Shown in pieces: positions 1 to 9,437 of a DNA stretch of 64,000 nt. This stretch comes from UBA6182 sp964479585 (lineage in GTDB: Bacteria; Bacillota_I; Bacilli_A; Erysipelotrichales; Erysipelotrichaceae). The notes below the pieces were generated by a model. The model worked only from the letters and a program-made list of their open reading frames with translations. It did no database searches and was not told the DNA's origin. Positions within the stretch are counted from its first letter, which is position 1. Each line of letters starts with the position of its first letter. The stretch covers positions 7,481 to 71,480 of the forward strand of contig CAYZMP010000004.1 of NCBI GenBank assembly GCA_964479585.1, read 5' to 3'. Position numbers and translations under genes: made by a program.

Positions 1-1
1 G

Positions 2-502
2 CAAACTGAAGTTGAAGATGTTGTAATCATGGATTTAGATGGAAATATTGTTGAGGGAGATCGTGTTCCTTCTAGTGAAAATGTGATGCATGCGATTGTC
101 TATAAAAAAAGAGACGATGTGGATGCGATGGTACATGTACACTCTACGTATGCAACAACCATTTCATGCTTAAATGAATCATTACCAGCCGTTGATTACT
201 TAGTTGCATTTGCAGGAGGTAAAGAAGTACCATGTGCAAAATACGCGACATTTGGTACTCCTGAACTAGCTGAAAATGCCATCGAAGCGATGGGTAGTCT
301 CAATGCTGTGTTGTTAGCTAATCATGGTATGAATTGTGTCGCTAAAGACATGTCTACTGCTTTTGCAATCGCCGAACAATTAGAGTTTTGTGCTGAACTG
401 TATGTTCGTGCTCGCTCTATTGGTACACCTGTTATCTTAGATGATGCTGAAATGGAACGCATGTTGGTTCGCTTTTCCAATTACGGACAACGAAAAAAAT
501 AA
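2..502 (+). CDS. Class II sugar-phosphate aldolase, L-fuculose-phosphate aldolase type (5' end outside window)
   Basis: The reading frame is open from base 2, so the gene begins left of the window; the first ATG inside it, at 29, is internal. Counting from that ATG, the conserved Glu17 of the PSSE motif, His36 and His38 of HVHS and His99 of NHG match the catalytic Glu and three zinc-binding His of class II aldolases, with the same Glu-to-His spacing of 19 as fuculose-phosphate aldolase. The family cleaves a ketose-1-phosphate to dihydroxyacetone phosphate and an aldehyde in the cytoplasm. About 55 to 60 N-terminal residues, including the phosphate-binding GN loop, are missing from view. Close relatives include ribulose-phosphate 4-epimerase and methylthioribulose-phosphate dehydratase, so the substrate is not settled. 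A strong hairpin terminator follows the stop. Confidence 0.85.
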   Translation, partial: QTEVEDVVIMDLDGNIVEGDRVPSSENVMHAIVYKKRDDVDAMVHVHSTYATTISCLNESLPAVDYLVAFAGGKEVPCAKYATFGTPELAENAIEAMGSLNAVLLANHGMNCVAKDMSTAFAIAEQLEFCAELYVRARSIGTPVILDDAEMERMLVRFSNYGQRKK

Positions 503-535
503 AAAAGACCACTAACAAATTGTTAGCAGCCTATG

Positions 536-560
536 GAGAGTTTGAAGAAACTCTCTTTTT
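536..560 (+). terminator. Rho-independent terminator of the aldolase gene
   Basis: An 8-bp perfect stem (GAGAGTTT / AAACTCTC) with loop GAAG is followed directly by a run of T. It lies 34 bp after the aldolase stop and just before the stop of the convergent gene at 564. An A-rich stretch on the other side makes weak bidirectional use possible. A second short palindrome (CTAACAA A TTGTTAG) lies just upstream. Confidence 0.8.
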
Positions 561-563
561 TAT

Positions 564-1853
564 TTACTTAAATAAATGTGGGAATTTAATCCTGTCAAAC
601 TTTTCGATTTCATCCGGTTGAATTTCAACTAGTGGTGCTAGTGGTAATGTTGTAATTAACCCTTCCGCTGTTGCTTCCGCAACTTCTAAACGATCATAAG
701 CCAACATGATAGAAGGTGCCGTTACGATATACTTATCATGTTGAACTAAAAGTGTTGGTTGTTGTTCATTAAAGTATGATGCTACTTCTTTATTGAATGT
801 TTCACCAACATTAAATGGAATGCTTTCAACCTTTGTTAACATAAAATAACACTCTGGAATAACTCTAGTCTCTAATGTTTGAGAAACAACACCATAGCTC
901 ATCATGTATCGAGGTGATGCCATAACAACAGATGATACATCCTCATTTTGTGAATATATTTCCACATGCAACATAACATCATTGGATGGTAATGCGTTGT
1001 CACTTGCAACATTGTCACTAATACGAACAATATCGTTCACTGTTAGTTCACTAAGATCTACATTTTTTGGTGTAATCAAAATCGCATCATTTACTTTAAC
1101 TGAATAACTACCACTTAAACAAGTTGTTAAATTTCTACGATACATACGCTTTGTAAATGCAACAAGTTGTTTTGCGGCTTCTTCTTCTTGTGTACTTAAT
1201 GTCATCTTCGTCGTTTTAAAACTTGGTGACTCTTCTTTTAAAAGTGCATCGATGTTTTCATCAGATAATGATTTAGCACCATTAGCATCGATCAATTTTG
1301 CACTCATTTGTACTTTTGATAGTAAATCAATTTCTTCTAATAAATGATACGCTGTCTTTTGATCCTTCTCAACAATAAACAAACCATGATTTTCTAATAT
1401 TGCAATTGTGTTTCCCTTTGTCAGTGTATCTGCTGTAACAGTCGCTAGAGATGGGGTTCCTGGCTGCGCATATTTTGCCATTGCAATTTTGTCTTTTAAT
1501 AAGCGAACACTGTTTGCCATAATTGTTGGATCTGGTAAGATGCGTGCAGCACTAAATCCAAGCAGTGATGGTGGGTGTGCATGCAAGACAGCTTTTAAAT
1601 GTGGGTTGTTATCAAGAATGGCTTTATGAACAACATACTCAGATGTTAAATCATTATATCCTGAAACATTTCCATCATTATCCACAACCATCATGTCTTG
1701 AGGTTTTAAGAAAGCCTTATCTAAGCGAGCTGGGGTAACGTACGTACCTTGGTCATCTCTAAGTGATAAATTGCCTCCAGACATGGTTGTCAAACCTTGG
1801 TCATACACGCGTTTGATTGTCTTTTGTAATACTTCCTGAGGTGATAAATTCAT
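564..1853 (-). CDS. Tandem class II aldolase/adducin-domain protein with a degenerate second domain
   Basis: The 429-residue protein is about twice the usual length of a class II aldolase. Residues 1-215 form a full domain: SGGN phosphate loop near 25-28, Glu72, His91 and His93 of HAHP, and His156 of ENHG, all expected for an active zinc aldolase or epimerase. Residues 222-429 repeat the fold (a second RxLTTCLSGSYS loop near 240) but the HxH motif has become ASPR and NHG has become QHD, so this half should not bind zinc. Start at 1853 is preceded by AAGGAG. It is convergent with the upstream aldolase gene and divergent from sbcD. The second half may be structural or regulatory; the substrate is unknown. 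Confidence 0.75.
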   Translation of the reverse strand: MNLSPQEVLQKTIKRVYDQGLTTMSGGNLSLRDDQGTYVTPARLDKAFLKPQDMMVVDNDGNVSGYNDLTSEYVVHKAILDNNPHLKAVLHAHPPSLLGFSAARILPDPTIMANSVRLLKDKIAMAKYAQPGTPSLATVTADTLTKGNTIAILENHGLFIVEKDQKTAYHLLEEIDLLSKVQMSAKLIDANGAKSLSDENIDALLKEESPSFKTTKMTLSTQEEEAAKQLVAFTKRMYRRNLTTCLSGSYSVKVNDAILITPKNVDLSELTVNDIVRISDNVASDNALPSNDVMLHVEIYSQNEDVSSVVMASPRYMMSYGVVSQTLETRVIPECYFMLTKVESIPFNVGETFNKEVASYFNEQQPTLLVQHDKYIVTAPSIMLAYDRLEVAEATAEGLITTLPLAPLVEIQPDEIEKFDRIKFPHLFK

Positions 1854-1960
1854 TATGTTTTTCTCCTTTGTTTCTTCGATATTATTATACTCCTGGGATA
1901 TTAATAAAGAAGTCCAATTTTTGTATGGCTCTGTGCAACCACTGTAAAAGTCAGTTTTAC

Positions 1961-1990
1961 TTCACTACTAGTTAAAATCTTCGCTATAAT
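1961..1990 (+). promoter_or_regulatory. Candidate promoter of sbcDC
   Basis: TTCACT (1961-1966) and a consensus TATAAT (1985-1990) are separated by 18 bp and lie 28 bp before the sbcD start, which has a good AAGGGAGAG ribosome site. The -35 box is only a partial match. Confidence 0.5.
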
Positions 1991-2018
1991 AAGACATATA
2001 CACAAGGGAGAGTTAATC

Positions 2019-3167
2019 ATGAAATTTCTACATACTGCCGATTGGCATTTAGGTAAAATTGTGCATCAAAAAAGTATGATCGAAGATCAAGCTTACATTT
2101 TAGATGAACTTCTAGAAATCATTAAAAAAGATAAAATAAAAGTTCTTATTATTGCAGGAGATGTTTATGATCGCTTTATACCGTCAGTTGAAGCCATGAA
2201 AGTGCTTGATCAATTTCTAAGTAAAGCCATTAGTGATTTTAAGTTAACTATTTTTATGATTGCAGGAAACCATGATCAAGGTAGTCGCTTAGACTTTGTT
2301 AGTAACATTGTCGATGCTTCAGGCTTATACATTGCAGGTAGTGCCACAAAAAAGTGCAAAAAAATAACTTTAAGTGATGAGTTTGGTCCACTTAACTTTT
2401 ATTTACTCCCTTTCTTTAAACCATCGTTTGTTAAATACGAATGTGAAGCAGATGATGTGGTGGATTTTAATAGCGCCATGAAACAGTATTTAAGTTTTCA
2501 AGATATCGATTATTCTGAGCGAAATGTGTTAATAACTCATCAATTTGTAGCAGGTAAATTTGCTGTAATTGAATCTGAATCGGAAATGCCTTTATCTGTT
2601 GGTGGTAGTAGTCAAATTGGTGTCGATGTGTTTGATGGTTTTGATTATGTGGCTTTAGGTCATTTGCATGCTCCACAAGCAATCGAAAAAGAAACAATTC
2701 GCTATAGTGGATCAATATTAAAATACTCTCTCGATGAAGCCTTTCATAAAAAATCAATCAGTATTGTAAATATTAAAGAAAAGAATAATATTAACATACA
2801 AACCATTCCTTTGATTCCTTTAAGGGATGTAAAAATCATTAAAGGGTATTTTTCTGATATTATTCATAACCATCAACCTTCTTTAGATTATGTTGGTATT
2901 GAACTTCTTGATGAAACAATGGTATTTGATGCAATGGAACGCATACGTAGCATTTATCCAAATGCATTAGCCATCAACTACACCAACAACAAGCAAAGTG
3001 AAACCATGGAATTAAACAATGTTCACCTTGAACATGTAAAAGACCCATTAACCATTTTTACTGACTTTTACACGAGCAGTGTTGGACAAGAACCTACCGA
3101 TGAGATATTGAATGTTTTTAAAGATGTCGTAGAAAGTGCAAAGGATAAAGAAAATGAAACCCATTAA
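2019..3167 (+). CDS. sbcD: Nuclease SbcCD subunit D (Mre11-like phosphoesterase)
   Basis: SbcD is the metallophosphoesterase subunit of the SbcCD nuclease, which opens DNA hairpins, palindromes and protein-blocked ends in the cytoplasm. The metal-binding motifs are in order: DWH (Asp8, His10), GDVYDR (Asp48), GNHD (Asn84, His85) and GHLH near residue 215. The length of 382 aa is normal for the family. The stop overlaps the start of sbcC by 14 bp, so the two are translationally coupled as one operon. Start chosen at the ATG preceded by AAGGGAGAG at 9-nt spacing. Confidence 0.95.
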   Translation: MKFLHTADWHLGKIVHQKSMIEDQAYILDELLEIIKKDKIKVLIIAGDVYDRFIPSVEAMKVLDQFLSKAISDFKLTIFMIAGNHDQGSRLDFVSNIVDASGLYIAGSATKKCKKITLSDEFGPLNFYLLPFFKPSFVKYECEADDVVDFNSAMKQYLSFQDIDYSERNVLITHQFVAGKFAVIESESEMPLSVGGSSQIGVDVFDGFDYVALGHLHAPQAIEKETIRYSGSILKYSLDEAFHKKSISIVNIKEKNNINIQTIPLIPLRDVKIIKGYFSDIIHNHQPSLDYVGIELLDETMVFDAMERIRSIYPNALAINYTNNKQSETMELNNVHLEHVKDPLTIFTDFYTSSVGQEPTDEILNVFKDVVESAKDKENETH

Positions 3168-6100
3168 ACTCGAGTTAAATGCTTTTGGACCTTATATAAA
3201 TCATACAGTTATTGATTTTACTAACTTAGGACAAGATGGATTGTTTTTAATAACTGGTCCTACTGGTGCTGGTAAGACCACCATTTTTGATGCCTTGTCT
3301 TTTGCCTTGTATGGTGAAGCAAGTGGTTCTGTACGAAGCATGGAGGACTTTAGGAGTGATTTTGCGACAAGTGATCAAGAAACATTTGTGGCGTTAGAGT
3401 TTGAACTTCATCAAAAACGATACCATATAAAACGTCAACCTAAGTATTCTCGTGAAGGATACAAAACAGATAAGCCTCACCAAGTCATTTTACATTTTGC
3501 CGATGGTCGTGTTATTGAGGGAGTTAATGAAGTAAAAGCAGAAGTTGAAAACCTCATTGGGTTATCCGCTAGTCAATTTAAGCAAATTATCATGATTGCT
3601 CAAGGGGAGTTTACTAAACTGTTGTTTGCTAAAAGCACAGAAAAAGAAGAGATATTCCGTAGAATCTTCGATACTCATTTGTATCAACTCATTGCAGATG
3701 AGATAAAACTTAGAGAATCTAAAAAAAAGGAAGAAATCAACACAAGTAAAACTGTACTTACTGAAATAAAAAAAGCCTTTGTTTTTGATGAACAAGACAT
3801 TGATATTGAATCATTATCAGAAACACAGATTGTAAATACACTCACTAAAATCATTGAAAAAAACAAAGAAGCTCTTATCGACAACAACAAAGCATACAAT
3901 AAACTTAAAGAGACTTTAAGTTTAAAGCAAAAAGAACTCACCGAAATCGAAAGTAACAACCAGAAGTTTGATTTAGTCAATCAATTAAAAGATAAATTAG
4001 CACAGTTAAACAAACAAAAACAAGATATTTCTAAACATGAACATACCTTATCTTTAGCACGTCTTGCAAGCGAGTTACAAGCTGACTATCAGCTATTAGA
4101 ACATCTTAATCAAACAATATTACAAGATGAAACTAAAATTACAGAGCTAGCAAAATCACATCATGATGCAAATGAGCAACTTAACAAACTAAATAAAGAT
4201 TTTACAATAATCCAACAACAACACAAAGAACTCGATACCATTAAACAAGACATCTTAGAGTATAAACAAACAGTCAAAGCAGCTACAACTAAATATAATC
4301 TTCAACAAGAGTTAAAGACAATTCAAGCAAAACAAGTAACGTTGCTTGATGATGTTTCAAAAGAAAATGATACTTTAACTAAAATAAACAACACCATCAA
4401 CGAGTTAGCGATAAACAATGACCAAGAAAGTGAATTAATCGAACAATCATTCTCACTAAAAGAATCACTATTTGAACTGACAAAAACACAACAAGATTTA
4501 GATAACCAACAAAAACAGTTCAAACAACTAGAAGTTACACAAAAACACCACGATGAGCAACTGCTTATCTATAAGCAACATGAAGATGCCTATCAACATG
4601 CTTTAGCTACTGTTCATGCAAATGAGTTAGCACTTCGTCAAAACACGGCTGGTGTGTTAGCGCAAAAACTAATTGATAATACTCCATGTCCAGTTTGTGG
4701 TTCATTAGATCATCCTAACCCAGCAACAACCACAGAGGTCATATCAGAAGAACAGATCGATAAAGCGAAAGCAGATAAAGATAAGTTAGAAAAGCAAATG
4801 AACAAATCTTATACTCTACTTGTTGAAATAATCACTACATTAAAAACACAAAAAGAAAGTTTAAATGTCAATAATTCACAAACTTCATTTAATCATCAAC
4901 TCAATGAGTTAGCCAATAAGCAAGAAAGCTTACGTCAAGAAAAACAAGCATTAGAATCTTCATTAGAGAATGTGCATGCAAAATTAAAGAAAATTAAAGA
5001 AAACAAACAACAACTTGTGGAGCTACAAGCAAAAAAAGAACATTCTACTCAAGCATTAAAACAAAAACAAGAAGCACTGGATGCAAATAAAACTCAACTT
5101 GCAATACAAGAAAACATGATTTCATCCATAGAAATCGTCTATCCATTATCAATTACATCTTTAGAGCAGTTGATTGAGCATATCCATGAAAAAGAATCGT
5201 TTGCAAAAGATATTCAACAACAACATGAACGCATGTCTAGCCAAATACAAGCATTAGAAAAAAAGAGTAATGCACTAGATATCGAAATACAACTAGTAAA
5301 CAAACGCATCAATCTTAATAAACAACAATACGATAGCTTGTTTTCAAGCTTTATTACAAACTTAACTAACAAAGGTTTTGAAAATGTGGATGCCTTTAAT
5401 CAAGCAAAACTTTCATCAGAAAGCATGAGTAAGCTTGAAGAAGCAATTTCACTCTACAACAACCAAGTTTCACATGTAAAGCAACAACTATCTCAACTTC
5501 AAAGCGAATTATCTACCAAAGAAAAAGTAGACACCAAACCTTATAACGAGACCATCACTACCCTTGAACATGACATAAATGAGCTTTTTAAAACAATGAC
5601 AAACAAAGAGACACAAATCAAACAAAACCAACTTACTTTAAAACGTCTCATTAAAGAAATACAAGTTATTGAACAAGCGATGCATGACTATGCTATCTTG
5701 TCTAAGTTAAGCGATTTAACAAGAGGAAAAGGAAAACTTCGATTATCAATGGAACGGTATGTGTTGGCACTTTACTTTAAGAAGATATTAGAAGCTGCTA
5801 ACTATCGTATGCAACGCATCACTCAAGGAAGGTACAAATTTGAGTGGAAAAAACCAGAAGAAGGTCAAGCAACACAAGGACTTGATATTAATGTGTTGGA
5901 TTATGAAAGTGGAAAATTTCGTGATGTTCGTTCTTTATCTGGTGGAGAATCCTTTAAGGCTGCTTTATCATTAGCACTAGGCTGTTCTGATGTTATCCAA
6001 GCAATGGCTGGCGGAGTAGAGCTTAACACACTCTTTATCGATGAAGGGTTTGGTTCATTAGATGTAGAATCACTATCTCAAGCAATGAAAGTGTTGTTTG

Positions 6101-6228
6101 ATTTGAGAAATGACAATAAAATGATTGGTGTTATTTCTCATGTACAAGAGATGAAAGAGCAAATATCTTCTAAGCTCATTATTGAAAAACTACCGAAAGG
6201 AAGTAAGATAAAGATAGAAGTATTTTAA
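3154..6228 (+). CDS. sbcC: Nuclease SbcCD subunit C (Rad50/SMC-like ATPase)
   Basis: This 1024-aa ATPase partners SbcD. The N-terminal Walker A is GPTGAGKT (residues 35-42); long coiled coils rich in Gln, Lys and Glu fill roughly residues 190-850; the zinc hook CPVC lies near 512-515 in the middle; the C-terminal signature LSGGES and Walker B TLFIDEGFG lie near 930-970. An in-frame ATG 18 bp upstream (3136) exists, but the ATG at 3154 gives the family start MKPIKLELNAFGPY and has AAAGGA in front, so it is preferred. No clear terminator follows the stop. Confidence 0.95.
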   Translation: MKPIKLELNAFGPYINHTVIDFTNLGQDGLFLITGPTGAGKTTIFDALSFALYGEASGSVRSMEDFRSDFATSDQETFVALEFELHQKRYHIKRQPKYSREGYKTDKPHQVILHFADGRVIEGVNEVKAEVENLIGLSASQFKQIIMIAQGEFTKLLFAKSTEKEEIFRRIFDTHLYQLIADEIKLRESKKKEEINTSKTVLTEIKKAFVFDEQDIDIESLSETQIVNTLTKIIEKNKEALIDNNKAYNKLKETLSLKQKELTEIESNNQKFDLVNQLKDKLAQLNKQKQDISKHEHTLSLARLASELQADYQLLEHLNQTILQDETKITELAKSHHDANEQLNKLNKDFTIIQQQHKELDTIKQDILEYKQTVKAATTKYNLQQELKTIQAKQVTLLDDVSKENDTLTKINNTINELAINNDQESELIEQSFSLKESLFELTKTQQDLDNQQKQFKQLEVTQKHHDEQLLIYKQHEDAYQHALATVHANELALRQNTAGVLAQKLIDNTPCPVCGSLDHPNPATTTEVISEEQIDKAKADKDKLEKQMNKSYTLLVEIITTLKTQKESLNVNNSQTSFNHQLNELANKQESLRQEKQALESSLENVHAKLKKIKENKQQLVELQAKKEHSTQALKQKQEALDANKTQLAIQENMISSIEIVYPLSITSLEQLIEHIHEKESFAKDIQQQHERMSSQIQALEKKSNALDIEIQLVNKRINLNKQQYDSLFSSFITNLTNKGFENVDAFNQAKLSSESMSKLEEAISLYNNQVSHVKQQLSQLQSELSTKEKVDTKPYNETITTLEHDINELFKTMTNKETQIKQNQLTLKRLIKEIQVIEQAMHDYAILSKLSDLTRGKGKLRLSMERYVLALYFKKILEAANYRMQRITQGRYKFEWKKPEEGQATQGLDINVLDYESGKFRDVRSLSGGESFKAALSLALGCSDVIQAMAGGVELNTLFIDEGFGSLDVESLSQAMKVLFDLRNDNKMIGVISHVQEMKEQISSKLIIEKLPKGSKIKIEVF

Positions 6229-6437
6229 AGCAAAATTAAAACAGATGAAGTATTTAAGAAAATAATTGAGCATAGTGAATGGTTATGTATTACTTCAATT
6301 ATATTGCATTACATAGGTATTACTTTTCTTATGCAACAAATAACACAGTTGTAGTGTTCTTATACCATAATTCAGTTTTAAAGCCATATCAGTACTAATC
6401 GTTGGTTAACGGTTTCTTTATTATTTCTTTTTTTGTA

Positions 6438-6467
6438 TTGACGACTTTCATTACTAACTGCTATAAT
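6438..6467 (+). promoter_or_regulatory. Promoter of the psuK-psuG operon
   Basis: TTGACG (6438-6443) and TATAAT (6462-6467) with an 18-bp spacer, 43 bp before psuK. The rest of the 282-bp gap after sbcC shows no gene. Confidence 0.75.
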
Positions 6468-6498
6468 ATAAGCAATTGCTTATATTGTAAGCAATTAT
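6468..6498 (+). promoter_or_regulatory. Palindromic operator next to the psuKG -10 box
   Basis: ATAAGCAATTGCTTAT (6468-6483) is a perfect 16-bp palindrome that abuts the -10 box, and the same half-site GTAAGCAATTAT recurs at 6487-6498 just before the ribosome site. The position is right for repression. The obvious candidate regulator is the DNA-binding domain of the psuK product itself. Confidence 0.65.
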
Positions 6499-6510
6499 AA
6501 AGGAGGTTGT

Positions 6511-7614
6511 ATGAAAGCCTTAACATCTAAGGAACAAGAAATCTTTGAGTTAATTTGCAAAAACCCGCAAATCAGTCAAGATGAACTTGCAAAAGTGCTT
6601 AACATCACTCGTTCTTCTGTGTCGGTTCATATATCAAACTTATTAAAGAAACGATACATTGAAGGAAAAGGATACATCATCAATCGTAAAGATAAGGTTG
6701 TTGTGATTGGAGCATCCATGATTGATATTGTAGGGCGAAGTTTTGATCCTTTGCTTAGTCATGATTCTAATCCAGGAAAAATCAAAGTATCTGCAGGTGG
6801 TGTGAGCCGCAATATATCCGAAAACTTATCCCGTATCGGATGCAATGTTTCTCTAATTAGTGCAATTTGTGATGATTCTTTTGGACAAGTAATTAAAGAG
6901 TCCTGCTATAAAGCTAATATTGATATTAGCGACTCATATATACTCGCTGATAGTGTCACTACAAGCTATCTAGCCATCTTAAACAATGAAGGTGATATGA
7001 ACCTTGCGTTAAGTGATACTACAGCTCTTGATGAAATGCCAGTATCTCATTTAGTAGATAAATCACATGTGTTAAAAAGTGCACGTGTCATTGTAGTAGA
7101 TGCAGCACTTCCACGTGATGTGATGGATTATATTCTAGAGAATTTCAAAGATATCCCTATTTTTTTAGATCCTGTATCCATTGGAAAAGCAAAAAGCATC
7201 AAAAACAAACTCACTAAATTTCATACTATTAAATGCAATAAACTTGAAGCTGAGTTTTTAAGCGGAATATCCATTAATAATGATGATGACATTATTGAAG
7301 TAAGCGATTATTTTTCAAAACTTGGTGTATCACAAGTGTTTATTACATTAGGACCTGAGGGTGTTTATTACAAGACTGCTACTGATAAAGGATTTTATAG
7401 AGGACCAGTTATTCAAGTAGAAAACGCTACTGGAGCTGGAGATGCCTTTATGGCTGGTCTTGTTTATGGATTTTTAAAAGAATACGACACTAAAGATACC
7501 GTTGTATTTTCACATGCAATGTCATCATTAGCATTGCAAGCAAATACAACCGTTAATACAAACATTACTGCATCAAAGGTTATTCAAGAAATGGAGAAAG
7601 CAAACAATGAATAA
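6511..7614 (+). CDS. psuK: Pseudouridine kinase with N-terminal winged-helix DNA-binding domain
   Basis: Residues 1-60 form a MarR/Lrp-like winged helix (TSKEQEIFELI, then a recognition helix in NITRSSVSVHIS). Residues 63-360 form a PfkB sugar kinase: GGVSRN near 95-100 and the anion-hole motif TGAGD at 307-311 with Asp311 as base. Fused HTH-PfkB proteins of this kind, like E. coli YeiI, sit next to psuG; the kinase would make pseudouridine 5'-phosphate from pseudouridine. The gene overlaps psuG by 8 bp, which supports the substrate. The DNA-binding domain probably autoregulates through the adjacent palindrome (inference). Confidence 0.85.
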   Translation: MKALTSKEQEIFELICKNPQISQDELAKVLNITRSSVSVHISNLLKKRYIEGKGYIINRKDKVVVIGASMIDIVGRSFDPLLSHDSNPGKIKVSAGGVSRNISENLSRIGCNVSLISAICDDSFGQVIKESCYKANIDISDSYILADSVTTSYLAILNNEGDMNLALSDTTALDEMPVSHLVDKSHVLKSARVIVVDAALPRDVMDYILENFKDIPIFLDPVSIGKAKSIKNKLTKFHTIKCNKLEAEFLSGISINNDDDIIEVSDYFSKLGVSQVFITLGPEGVYYKTATDKGFYRGPVIQVENATGAGDAFMAGLVYGFLKEYDTKDTVVFSHAMSSLALQANTTVNTNITASKVIQEMEKANNE

Positions 7615-8521
7615 ATATTTAGTAATCAAAAAAGAGGTACAAGAAGCACTTGCAAACAATAAACCAGTGGTCGCTCTAGAATCAACCATTATTTCTCATG
7701 GGTTTAATTATCCCGAAAACTTAGAAACAGCACGTGAATGTGAACGTATTGTTTTAGAACAAGGAGCCATTCCTGCCACCATTGGTATTCGAAACGGCAA
7801 AATTCTCATAGGAATGGAAGATAGCGACTTAGAATACTTCGCTAAAAATCGAAGTATTGCTAAAGCAAGTCGTCGTGATGTTGTTTCCCTATTAGCTATG
7901 GGTAAAGATGGTGCTACCACAGTTGCGACAACGATGATGTTTGCATTTATGGCCAACATTAAAATGTTTGCGACAGGTGGAATTGGTGGTGTGCATATTC
8001 ATGGTGAAGACACGATGGATATATCCGCTGATCTAATTGAACTATCCAACACCAATGTAAATGTTGTTTGTTCAGGTGCAAAATCTATATTAGATATCGA
8101 AAGAACAAAAGAGTTTCTAGAGACTCATGGAGTTTCCATTATTGGTTATCAAAGTGATGCATTCCCAGATTTTTATACTCGTGATAGTGGTTTAAAGGTA
8201 GACTTTAGTGTAGAAAATGCTGAGCAAATGGCACAAATTATACAAACAAAAGATGAATTAAACATTCAAGCAGGAACACTTATCGCCAATCCAATTCCTA
8301 AAGAATTTGAAATGGACCCAGCCTTTATCAAGCGAAAAATAAAAGAAGCCATTGAAGCTTCAATTAAAGATGGCATTAAAGGAAAAGACGTTACTCCATA
8401 TCTATTAGCCTACTTACACAAACATACTGAAGGTAAAAGTGTAGTTGCTAATAAAGCACTTGTGTTTAACAATGCCAAAGTTGCAGCACAAATTGCTTTC
8501 GCCTTAACAAAACAAGTTTAA
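7607..8521 (+). CDS. psuG: Pseudouridine-5'-phosphate glycosidase
   Basis: PsuG reversibly splits pseudouridine 5'-phosphate into uracil and ribose 5-phosphate, breaking a C-C glycosidic bond. The protein has the family's 304-aa length and its hallmark motifs: VALEST with Glu25 (E. coli Glu31), STIISHG, KASRRD with Lys86 (E. coli Lys93), ATGGIGGVH, and GAKSILD (E. coli Lys166). It overlaps psuK by 8 bp and is followed by a terminator. This is the canonical copy; a divergent paralogue is at 18126-19046. Confidence 0.95.
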   Translation: MNKYLVIKKEVQEALANNKPVVALESTIISHGFNYPENLETARECERIVLEQGAIPATIGIRNGKILIGMEDSDLEYFAKNRSIAKASRRDVVSLLAMGKDGATTVATTMMFAFMANIKMFATGGIGGVHIHGEDTMDISADLIELSNTNVNVVCSGAKSILDIERTKEFLETHGVSIIGYQSDAFPDFYTRDSGLKVDFSVENAEQMAQIIQTKDELNIQAGTLIANPIPKEFEMDPAFIKRKIKEAIEASIKDGIKGKDVTPYLLAYLHKHTEGKSVVANKALVFNNAKVAAQIAFALTKQV

Positions 8522-8545
8522 AAAACGACCTCATGGGGTCGTTTT
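8522..8545. terminator. Bidirectional terminator between psuG and the nucleoside operon
   Basis: Stem AAAACGACC / GGTCGTTTT (9 bp) with loop TCATGG. T-rich on the plus side and six T on the minus side, and it overlaps the stop codons of both convergent genes, so it should end the psuKG transcript and the long minus-strand operon. Confidence 0.85.
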
Positions 8546-9437
8546 ACTTTTTATCTAACAACTTGTTTACTTCATCTTCAGTTGGAATAGAAGAAGAAGC
8601 ACCTACTCTTGTGACACTAATTGCTGCTGCAATATTTGCCTTTTTGATTGCTTGATCTAATGGTATTTTGTTCATAAGTGAAGCTACAAAGTATCCTAAG
8701 AAAGTATCTCCAGCAGCAGTTGTATCTACTGCTTCTACTTTTTCACTTGGTTGATACAATAATGTACCTTTATCAATACAATACACACCTTCAGATCCCA
8801 GTGTTAAAACAATTGTTGTGTCAATATACATGGTTGACAGCTTTTGTAAGCTTTCTTTAGGATCTTCAATATTCGTTAATGCTTGTGCTTCTACCTCATT
8901 TACAATAAGTACACTAACAAGTTTAAGAGGAAGTTGCAATACATTGTCTTCTATGGGAGAAGGATTTAATACGACAGGTATGCTACGATTATTTGCTTCT
9001 ACTAAAATCGTTTCTAAGTGATTAATCTCATTTTGAAGAACAATTATGTCTTCTTTAGTACACAAATCTAATACTTCAGTAATCTTTTCAGTTGTAAACT
9101 CATGGTTGGCTCCTTTATCAAGTAAAATACAGTTTTCCCCTTTTGGATCTACTTGAATAAATGCGGTTCCAGTATTAGTATCTACAAGCGATACATGCTC
9201 AGTATAAATATCGACTTCTTCCATTTGACGTAAAATTGCTTGATCATTTTTGTTAATGTTTGCAACTAACCATACATCAGGATAAGCTTTTTTAAGAGCA
9301 ACAGCTTGATTCAAGCCTTTACCTCCTAAAAACTCCTCCATTTTCTTTGAAGTCAACGTTTCTTTTGCTTGAACAAACCGATCTACACTAAAAACGATAT
9401 CTTTATTAACAGAACCAATAACAACAATTTTACTCAT
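8544..9437 (-). CDS. rbsK: Ribokinase (PfkB family)
   Basis: Ribokinase phosphorylates ribose at O5. The N-terminal GSVNKDIVF and FLGGKGLNQA sugar-binding motifs and the C-terminal TTAAGDTF anion hole with its catalytic Asp are typical of ribokinases. The start is placed at 9437, where MSKIVVIG follows GGAGGT at good spacing; an upstream in-frame start would add four residues. It is the last gene of the operon and overlaps the preceding nucleoside hydrolase by 8 bp. It fits as the enzyme that captures ribose released by the two hydrolases. Deoxyribose or another pentose cannot be excluded. Confidence 0.85.
   Translation of the reverse strand: MSKIVVIGSVNKDIVFSVDRFVQAKETLTSKKMEEFLGGKGLNQAVALKKAYPDVWLVANINKNDQAILRQMEEVDIYTEHVSLVDTNTGTAFIQVDPKGENCILLDKGANHEFTTEKITEVLDLCTKEDIIVLQNEINHLETILVEANNRSIPVVLNPSPIEDNVLQLPLKLVSVLIVNEVEAQALTNIEDPKESLQKLSTMYIDTTIVLTLGSEGVYCIDKGTLLYQPSEKVEAVDTTAAGDTFLGYFVASLMNKIPLDQAIKKANIAAAISVTRVGASSSIPTEDEVNKLLDKK

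Noticed and set aside
3562..4523. Several minus-strand frames inside sbcC
   Set aside because: Ser/Phe-rich products opposite the coiled coil, with no initiation signals.
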